This document shows, piece by piece, positions 1 to 5,089 of a DNA stretch of 8,154 nucleotides. Each line of letters opens with the position of its first letter. Position 1 is the stretch's first letter. Source of the stretch: an uncultured Bacteroidota bacterium (lineage in GTDB: Bacteria; Bacteroidota; Bacteroidia; Flavobacteriales; UA16); assembly GCA_902535565.1 (NCBI GenBank), contig CACAUH010000060.1:1-8154 (forward strand). Reading direction: 5' to 3'. Made by a program: the position numbers and the translations under genes. Below the pieces are notes generated by a model. It made no database searches and had not been told where the DNA came from. It saw nothing but the letters and a program-made list of their open reading frames with translations.

Positions 1-773
1 GAAACCTTAATGTGGACTGGACATGGGAGACAACAGGCGGAACCGTTGATGCCATTAATGGCAATAACAACGGAGCCACAGCAGCGGTGGACGGATTGGA
101 TTCCCCTGTCAACGTGACCGTCACCATGAACATGTACGGTGGGGATATTGATGAATGTCTGGCTTCCGCCACAGTTCCGGTTGGAATTTATGCGCCGCCA
201 TCATTGGGCCCTGACCAAGAACTGTATGGCCTCTGTATAGGGGACACCCACATCTTGGTGCCCGATTTAGGTGTGTCGGAGTGGGATTTGGAGTTTGCAT
301 GGAGTTCAACCCTTGGGGGCGACCTTCCCGAGACCGGCGGCAATTTGACGGTCAGCACCACAGATGTCTATTCCGTGGTCGTGAGCATGGCGCCGCCTTG
401 TATCGGAGAGGACGCCATGACCTTCGATGTGAACTTTGGTCCTTGTGCCATTGAAGCCATACCCAATGTCTTCACGCCCAACTCAGATGGAGAGAATGAT
501 TCCTTTGAAATCAAAGGAAACGCCATCACCACCCTCGGGCCCACCGTGACGGTCTACAACCGCTGGGGAGAGGTCATTCTATATCAAGAAGACTACGCTA
601 ACACATGGTCCCCCGGTGAGGGAGAGGCTGCGGAAGGAACCTACTACGTGACCTTGGATGTGAATTCATACAGCCTTCCTTTGGAGGACATCGAGCACAA
701 CGGGGTGATCACAGAGAATGGAGAGGGCTTCCGCTATGTAGGACCGCTCCAGATCTTGCGCGACCGTCAATAA
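1..773 (+). CDS. Secreted/surface protein, C-terminal part, with T9SS type B sorting domain (5' partial)
   Basis: The reading frame is open to the left edge (codons from base 3 read NLNVDWTW), so this is the end of a larger protein; the GTG at 12 is only the first start-like codon, not a true start. Positions about 198-400 (PPSLGPDQELYGLCIGD through TTDVYSVVVS) look like a PKD/Ig-like beta-sandwich repeat of the kind stacked in large Bacteroidota adhesins. From about 453 to the stop is the gliding motility-associated C-terminal (CHU_C) domain: IPNVFTPNSDGENDSF, then VTVYNRWGEVILYQ, a W-containing segment, and GTYYVTLDV. In known proteins this domain directs export through the type IX secretion system and surface attachment. 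The usual short C-terminal strand is here GPLQILRDRQ, and an acidic insert (about 666-735) precedes it. The stop TAA shares its last base with the ATG of the helicase downstream. The function of the missing N-terminal part cannot be judged. Confidence 0.88.
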   Translation, partial: NLNVDWTWETTGGTVDAINGNNNGATAAVDGLDSPVNVTVTMNMYGGDIDECLASATVPVGIYAPPSLGPDQELYGLCIGDTHILVPDLGVSEWDLEFAWSSTLGGDLPETGGNLTVSTTDVYSVVVSMAPPCIGEDAMTFDVNFGPCAIEAIPNVFTPNSDGENDSFEIKGNAITTLGPTVTVYNRWGEVILYQEDYANTWSPGEGEAAEGTYYVTLDVNSYSLPLEDIEHNGVITENGEGFRYVGPLQILRDRQ

Positions 774-2695
774 TGCCCATGGCCCACCGCGACAGCATCG
801 CGGAACTGACCGCGCTGACGGAAGCCTTGGTCCTAGAGCACCGCGCAGAAGAGGCGCGTTATGCCTCCATATTAGAGGGACAGCCAGTCGCCCGCCGCAA
901 GGCAGAAGGGCTGACCTGGGCTCCCGTCCGAATCGTTCGAACCGCCTTCACACTTGGGGGGAGGCCCACTGTGGAGTTGGAGGCAGAGTCGGGAGAGCCG
1001 GGTGCGTTTCGTTCGGGATCTGCGGTTCAGTTGTCATCGTCTGACACCAAAGGCGATGCAGTGGCATATCGGGGCATTGTGCGGTCCGCGCGCGGGCTCG
1101 ACGCTGAGGTCGTATTGGATGGAGAGGACCTTCCCGAACAAGCGACCCACCGCACTTGGGTGCTCGACGCCCGATTCGATGAGCGGAGTTTCAAAGAGAT
1201 GGCCCGGGCCTTGTCCGATGTCCTCAATGCAGGGCATGATGGCAAGCCCAGTCGCCTGGCTGCATTGCGGGAAGTCATATTGGGCTTTGCCGCACCAGAA
1301 CCCACAAATCCCGACCCTTTTGAGCACCCCAAGCTCAATGCGTCCCAGAACCGCGCGGTTGCCCATGCGCTGACAGCGGCTGAAGTCACAACCCTCCACG
1401 GACCGCCTGGTACAGGAAAGACCACGACGCTTGTCCAACTTGTGAAGGCCTTGGTCCGCCGCGGTGAGAAGGTGCTCTGTTCCACACCGTCGAATGCGGC
1501 TGCAGACCTTCTCGTTGAGCGGCTTGGAGCAGTGGGCCTCAATGTTGTGCGCATCGGTCACCCCATGCGCGTGGACCCTGCAGTGGTGGACCGGGCGCTG
1601 GACAGAATTGTCTCGGCTGACCCCGACTATAAGCAGGTCAAGGCCTACCGGAAGCAAGCGGAGGAATCGGTTCGGGAGGCCGAAAAGCAATTCCGAAGTT
1701 TCGGCTCGGAGCAAAGGGCGGCCCGCCGTGCCGCCTATGCCGAGGCGCGCGACCTGCGAAAGGAGGCGGACCGATTGGAGGGCTTTTTGGCCGAGCGCAC
1801 CATGGATGCTGCCGATGTGGTATGCTGCACCTTGGTGGGCGCGGCAGACCGGATGATGTCGGGTCGACGCTTTGGGACCGCCATTTTGGATGAGGCTGGG
1901 CAGGCCCTCGAGCCTGCCGCTTGGATTCCCATCCGCATTGCAGATCGGGTGGTCCTTGCAGGGGATGCCTTCCAGCTTCCCCCCACCGTCAAAAATGACA
2001 AGGCCTTGAAAGCGGGTTTGGGCGTGAGCCTCTTGGAAAAGGCCATTGTGCGAGACCGCAACGTCCATCTGTTGGACACGCAATACCGCATGCATGCGGA
2101 CATCATGGCCTTTCCCAATCGCACGTTTTATTCCGATGAACTCCTGGCTGCAACTGATGTGGCAGGGCGCACCCTCGCTGACTTGCCCCCCTTGACCTTT
2201 GTCGACACGGCTGGACGCGGCTGGGACGAAGAACGGTCAGCGCCTGAAGCCGATACGACAGGCCGCTCCCATGCCAGCATCCGCAACCCAGAGGAGGCGA
2301 ACTTTACCGTTGATCGGGTGCGCGAGTTGATGGCGGCGCATCCCGAGGCCACCTTGGGCGTCATCGCCCCGTATCGGGCCCAAGTGATGCTTCTGGAAGA
2401 CTTGCTCCACGCTGAGGCTGCGGGATCGAATGGCCGGCTGACCATCCAAACCGTGGACGGGTTTCAAGGCCAAGAGCGCGACATCATGGTCATCGGTCTG
2501 ACCCGTTCCAACGCAGAGGGCACAGTGGGTTTTCTTGCTGAGCATCGGCGCATGAATGTCGCCATGACCCGCGCCAAAATGCATCTGCTCGTCATCGGCG
2601 ACAGTGCTACACTTGGCAGCGATGATTTCTATGCAGGGTTCACCCAACACTGCGAAAGCACGGGGGCATACCGGTCCTGTTGGGAGTGGGCCTAA
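773..2695 (+). CDS. Superfamily 1 DNA/RNA helicase, UPF1/IGHMBP2-like
   Basis: A 640-residue ATP-dependent helicase of the UPF1-like branch of SF1, close in length to bacterial IGHMBP2-type helicases. Motifs in order: Q-motif-like LNASQNRAV (188-196), Walker A GPPGTGKTT (210-218), motif Ia LCSTPSNAAADLL, Walker B DEAGQ (373-377), motif III GDAFQLPPT (397-405), motif IV QYRMH (437-441), GVIAPYRAQ, motif V VDGFQGQERD (561-570) and motif VI MNVAMTRAK (594-602). All residues expected for ATP hydrolysis are present. Residues about 45-130 fit the beta-barrel 1B domain, and about 287-345, rich in Lys/Arg/Glu/Ala, fit the helical stalk. Expected to act in the cytoplasm on nucleic acids; whether DNA or RNA cannot be told. 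The first ATG overlaps the upstream stop (TAATG), suggesting translational coupling; a second ATG at 779 is a possible alternative start. It ends 27 bp from the convergent DUF4494 gene. Confidence 0.95.
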   Translation: MPMAHRDSIAELTALTEALVLEHRAEEARYASILEGQPVARRKAEGLTWAPVRIVRTAFTLGGRPTVELEAESGEPGAFRSGSAVQLSSSDTKGDAVAYRGIVRSARGLDAEVVLDGEDLPEQATHRTWVLDARFDERSFKEMARALSDVLNAGHDGKPSRLAALREVILGFAAPEPTNPDPFEHPKLNASQNRAVAHALTAAEVTTLHGPPGTGKTTTLVQLVKALVRRGEKVLCSTPSNAAADLLVERLGAVGLNVVRIGHPMRVDPAVVDRALDRIVSADPDYKQVKAYRKQAEESVREAEKQFRSFGSEQRAARRAAYAEARDLRKEADRLEGFLAERTMDAADVVCCTLVGAADRMMSGRRFGTAILDEAGQALEPAAWIPIRIADRVVLAGDAFQLPPTVKNDKALKAGLGVSLLEKAIVRDRNVHLLDTQYRMHADIMAFPNRTFYSDELLAATDVAGRTLADLPPLTFVDTAGRGWDEERSAPEADTTGRSHASIRNPEEANFTVDRVRELMAAHPEATLGVIAPYRAQVMLLEDLLHAEAAGSNGRLTIQTVDGFQGQERDIMVIGLTRSNAEGTVGFLAEHRRMNVAMTRAKMHLLVIGDSATLGSDDFYAGFTQHCESTGAYRSCWEWA

Positions 2696-2722
2696 CGCCC
2701 GGCTTAGCATAGAGGTGAGGGG

Positions 2723-3283
2723 TCAGTTGACTTCCCCCGTTTCTGGGTCTACCCCTGCAGGTACGGCTGCCTCTGATGCTGGCTGAGCAATTGACGGATG
2801 GTCGGCCGGAACCGCACCGTAGCCGTCTGCAGCGGTCATGTTGGTCGAGCCCTCCTCGCTTTGGGGGTAGATCTCGCTAATCTTGGTGTAATTGATGGCG
2901 GGGATGACGAAGCCGATGCCGGAGCCCTTGAGGAACTCGCGGGTCTTGTCGAAGGCGTCCTTTACGTCGTCCGCACTGAAGAGGAAGAACTGGTTGGACT
3001 CCTTTTCCTTTCCGCTGCGCTCATCGAAGCTGGTCAGGGCCACCTTGATGCGGAACCACTTGTCGCCGGTGTCCCAGCGGACGACTTCGGCGTAGTTGCT
3101 CTTGGTGATGGACTGGACCTCGAACGGGCCTGTGCAGACGTCGGTCACGATGCTGACGAGCCGGGCCTCGGCTTCTGTGTAGGTATAAGCGTCCAGCAGG
3201 AGCTGGTCAGTCGTCTTTTCTTCGGCGCCGTCGGCCCCGTGGCGGGTGTATTTGACAACGCAGGTGAACCAGTTTCGGGTCAT
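2723..3283 (-). CDS. DUF4494 family protein
   Basis: A 186-residue protein matching the Bacteroidota family DUF4494 by its opening NWFTCVVKY, the segment TEAEARL (about 36-42) followed by a TGPFEV strand, DKWFRIKV (74-81), FDERSGKEKE, and the end of the core near ISEIYP (135-140). The function is unknown. No signal peptide or membrane segment is visible, so it should be cytoplasmic. The family core appears to end near residue 140; the remaining 46 residues are Ala/Pro/Glu-rich, low in complexity and probably disordered. The start codon overlaps the stop of the oxidoreductase gene (ATGA, 3280-3283), so the two are very likely co-transcribed and translationally coupled. It is the last gene of this pair; its stop faces the helicase stop, and no hairpin followed by a T-run is seen in the 27 bp between them. 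Confidence 0.85.
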   Translation of the reverse strand: MTRNWFTCVVKYTRHGADGAEEKTTDQLLLDAYTYTEAEARLVSIVTDVCTGPFEVQSITKSNYAEVVRWDTGDKWFRIKVALTSFDERSGKEKESNQFFLFSADDVKDAFDKTREFLKGSGIGFVIPAINYTKISEIYPQSEEGSTNMTAADGYGAVPADHPSIAQPASEAAVPAGVDPETGEVN

Positions 3284-4296
3284 GCTTTCAGGGAGGTTTC
3301 AATGCAATCCAGCACCTCTTGGGCGACGCGCAATGCGGCAATCCCGTCTTCGAGGGGGACCTGGCAGGGCGCAGCGCCGATGCAGGCGGCGTGGAAATGG
3401 GTGAGTTCGTCTGCGATGGCATTCGCCTCGCCGATGGTGGGTTGATCAATGTGCAAGCGGCGAGCAGGCCGTCCGGGCACATCGAGGTAGAGGCCGTAAG
3501 GGTCGCGTTCTTCGTCGGCTTCGACGTCTTCCAGACGGACCACTTGGGCGCTGCGGTTGAGAAGATCGACCGAGAGGTAAGCATCCGACTGGAACAGGCG
3601 AACCTTGCGCATGGGCTGAAGGCTCACCCGACTGGCGGTGAGGTTGGCCACGGCGCCGGAGCTGAATTCAATGCGGGCATTGGCCATGTCCACACTGTCT
3701 CCCGCAATGGCGACGCCATTGGCAGCGACACGGACCACCTCTCCCTCGAGGGCATGAAGGGCGAGGTCGATGTCGTGAATCATCAAGTCGAGCACCACGG
3801 GTACATCCAAGCCCCTTGGGTTGAACGGGGCGAGGCGGTGAGCCTCGATGAACCGAGGTTGATCGAGTTGGTGTTGTGCTGCTTGAAAGGCTGGATTGAA
3901 CCGTTCAACGTGTCCGACTTGGACGACTTTGCCCACAGCATTCCTCGCTTGAATGAGGCGCTCTGATTCCGCGAGTGTTGTGGTCACCGGTTTTTCGATG
4001 AAGACGTGGCATCCTGCGTTTAGGGCGGCTTCCGCCATGCGGGCGTGGTCTTCAGTCGGGGTGACGATGGCGATGGCGTCCACCGCCGCGAAGAGGGAGT
4101 CGGCCGATTCAAATGCGGTGGGAGACATCTGCCACTCCTCTTCCAATGCCAAGTCTTCCACTGCTTTCCGCGCCTCTTGATTCGGATCAAAGAAGCCGAC
4201 CAAATCCCATTGGGCAGCAAGGGATTGGAGGCAGCGCAAATGGATTCGGCCGAGGTGGCCGGTTCCAAGAACTCCGATGCGAAGGCGATGCGACAT
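3280..4296 (-). CDS. Gfo/Idh/MocA family NAD(P)-dependent oxidoreductase
   Basis: A 338-residue dehydrogenase when started at the ATG at 4296, which places the Rossmann strand right at the N-terminus as is usual. Visible elements: the nucleotide-binding loop GVLGTGHLGRIH (8-19), acidic strand end FFDPN (35-39), AIVTPTEDH (76-84), the EKP motif (101-103) with the family's conserved Lys102, VGHVERFNP (127-135), and the HD pair in DLMIHDIDLAL (170-180; His174, Asp175). The family oxidises or reduces sugar, inositol or nucleotide-sugar hydroxyl/keto groups. The GHLGR, VERFNP and MIHDIDL strings remind me of UDP-N-acetylglucosamine 3-dehydrogenase (GnnA)-like members, but no GnnB-type aminotransferase is in the window, so the substrate remains open. 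The open frame extends to an ATG at 4359, but that extension has no family match and would run into the divergent promoter region. The stop overlaps the DUF4494 start by 4 bases. Confidence 0.92.
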   Translation of the reverse strand: MSHRLRIGVLGTGHLGRIHLRCLQSLAAQWDLVGFFDPNQEARKAVEDLALEEEWQMSPTAFESADSLFAAVDAIAIVTPTEDHARMAEAALNAGCHVFIEKPVTTTLAESERLIQARNAVGKVVQVGHVERFNPAFQAAQHQLDQPRFIEAHRLAPFNPRGLDVPVVLDLMIHDIDLALHALEGEVVRVAANGVAIAGDSVDMANARIEFSSGAVANLTASRVSLQPMRKVRLFQSDAYLSVDLLNRSAQVVRLEDVEADEERDPYGLYLDVPGRPARRLHIDQPTIGEANAIADELTHFHAACIGAAPCQVPLEDGIAALRVAQEVLDCIETSLKA

Positions 4297-4399
4297 GGGC
4301 AAGCGAATGTACCGGGAGCCGGCATCCCGGGGCGAATGTTGGCAAGCCTTGATTTCCACACCGAATCCCGGTTCGATGTCCGGCTATTTTCGATGGTGC
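4297..4399. promoter_or_regulatory. Divergent intergenic region between the oxidoreductase and pcm
   Basis: This 103 bp gap must hold the promoters of both divergent genes if the chosen starts are right. Two elements partly fit the Bacteroidota -7 consensus TAnnTTTG: TATTTTCG at 4385-4392 (+ strand), 7 bp before the pcm ATG, and TACATTCG at 4311-4304 (- strand), 7 bp before the oxidoreductase ATG. Neither has a TTG -33 element at a proper distance, so they are weak candidates. A G+C-rich inverted repeat lies at 4312-4330. Confidence 0.4.
4312..4330. repeat. Inverted repeat CCGGGA-N7-TCCCGG
   Basis: Two perfect 6-base arms (4312-4317 and 4325-4330) flank a 7-base loop, GCCGGCA. It lies 15 bp upstream of the oxidoreductase start in the divergent promoter region. 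It could be an operator or a leader hairpin for the minus-strand transcript. No T-run follows, so it is not an intrinsic terminator. Confidence 0.45.
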
Positions 4400-5086
4400 A
4401 TGTCGACATCCGCTGCCAATCTTGATGACACCTACCGGCACAAAGGGCTGCGTAAGGCCTTGCTGGGCAAATTGAGGGAGATGGGCATCGGAGATGAACG
4501 CGTCCTCGAGGCCATGGACCAGGTGCCCCGGCACCATTTCATGGACGATGCCTTCGTTCATTTCGCATACGACAACAAGGCGTTCCGCATTGGTGCCGGC
4601 CAGACCATCAGTCATCCCTACACGGTGGCCAGACAGACTGAATTGCTCCAATTGCCGGCGGGGTCAAAGGTGCTGGAAATCGGAACGGGCAGTGGGTATC
4701 AATGCGCAGTGCTGGCGGCCATGGGGTACAAGGTTCACAGCATCGAACGCCAAAAGGAACTGTACGATCACACGACACCCTTTCTTAAGAAGTTGGGATA
4801 CCGGGCGCATTGCTATTACGGAGATGGATATAAGGGAAAGCCCGCCTTTGCCCCTTTTGACGGCATCATCGTCACGTGCGGTGCGCCGTTCATCCCAGAA
4901 GCGTTACTGGGACAGTTGGCCGTTGGAGGGAGGCTGATTATTCCACTCGACGACCCTCAGGCTGGTGAGGGAAAGCAGACCATGACCGAGGTGAAGCGGG
5001 TGGACGAATCCACGTTTACACGACAGACGCACGGGGCATTCGCCTTTGTTCCCATGCTCACGGCCCGCTCAGGGGCCGCAGGTTGA
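4400..5086 (+). CDS. pcm: Protein-L-isoaspartate O-methyltransferase
   Basis: Uses S-adenosylmethionine to methylate isoaspartyl residues arising from aged Asp/Asn, starting repair of damaged proteins in the cytoplasm. With the ATG at 4400 the protein is 228 residues, normal for the family, and starts shortly before the conserved YRHKGLRKALL. Diagnostic segments: VPRHHFMDDAF (42-52), GAGQTISHPYTVARQTELL (65-83), SAM-binding motif I VLEIGTGSGYQ (91-101), acidic IERQKELY (115-122), GDGYKG (141-146), APFDGIIVTCGAPFIP (151-166), and a C-terminal FVPML (216-220). The frame stays open upstream to an ATG at 4277, and there is another at 4376, but those extensions overlap the divergent oxidoreductase or its leader and do not resemble the family. 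No Shine-Dalgarno sequence is evident before 4400. The gene ends 3 bp from the stop of the convergent metalloprotease gene. Confidence 0.95.
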   Translation: MSTSAANLDDTYRHKGLRKALLGKLREMGIGDERVLEAMDQVPRHHFMDDAFVHFAYDNKAFRIGAGQTISHPYTVARQTELLQLPAGSKVLEIGTGSGYQCAVLAAMGYKVHSIERQKELYDHTTPFLKKLGYRAHCYYGDGYKGKPAFAPFDGIIVTCGAPFIPEALLGQLAVGGRLIIPLDDPQAGEGKQTMTEVKRVDESTFTRQTHGAFAFVPMLTARSGAAG

Positions 5087-5089
5087 GAT

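Noticed and set aside
1034..2095. A 353-codon open frame on the minus strand inside the helicase gene
   Set aside because: It lies wholly antisense to a helicase with all motifs intact; its translation shows no recognisable domain. It is a by-product of G+C-rich codon use.
2696..2722. Possible bidirectional terminator between the helicase and DUF4494 genes
   Set aside because: No stem of useful length followed by a T-run could be found on either strand.
2798..3966. Two open frames of 215 codons each on the plus strand (2798-3445 and 3319-3966)
   Set aside because: They are antisense to the DUF4494 and oxidoreductase genes, which match real families; the translations show no family features.
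4297..4359. N-terminal extension of the oxidoreductase to the ATG at 4359
   Set aside because: It adds 21 residues before the Rossmann strand without family precedent and takes up most of the divergent promoter region; the ATG at 4296 is better.
4277..4399. Upstream extension of pcm to the ATG at 4277 or 4376
   Set aside because: The extension is Arg/Cys/Trp-rich with no resemblance to the family; the 4277 start would also overlap the oxidoreductase coding region. Family alignment favours a start shortly before YRHKGLRK.
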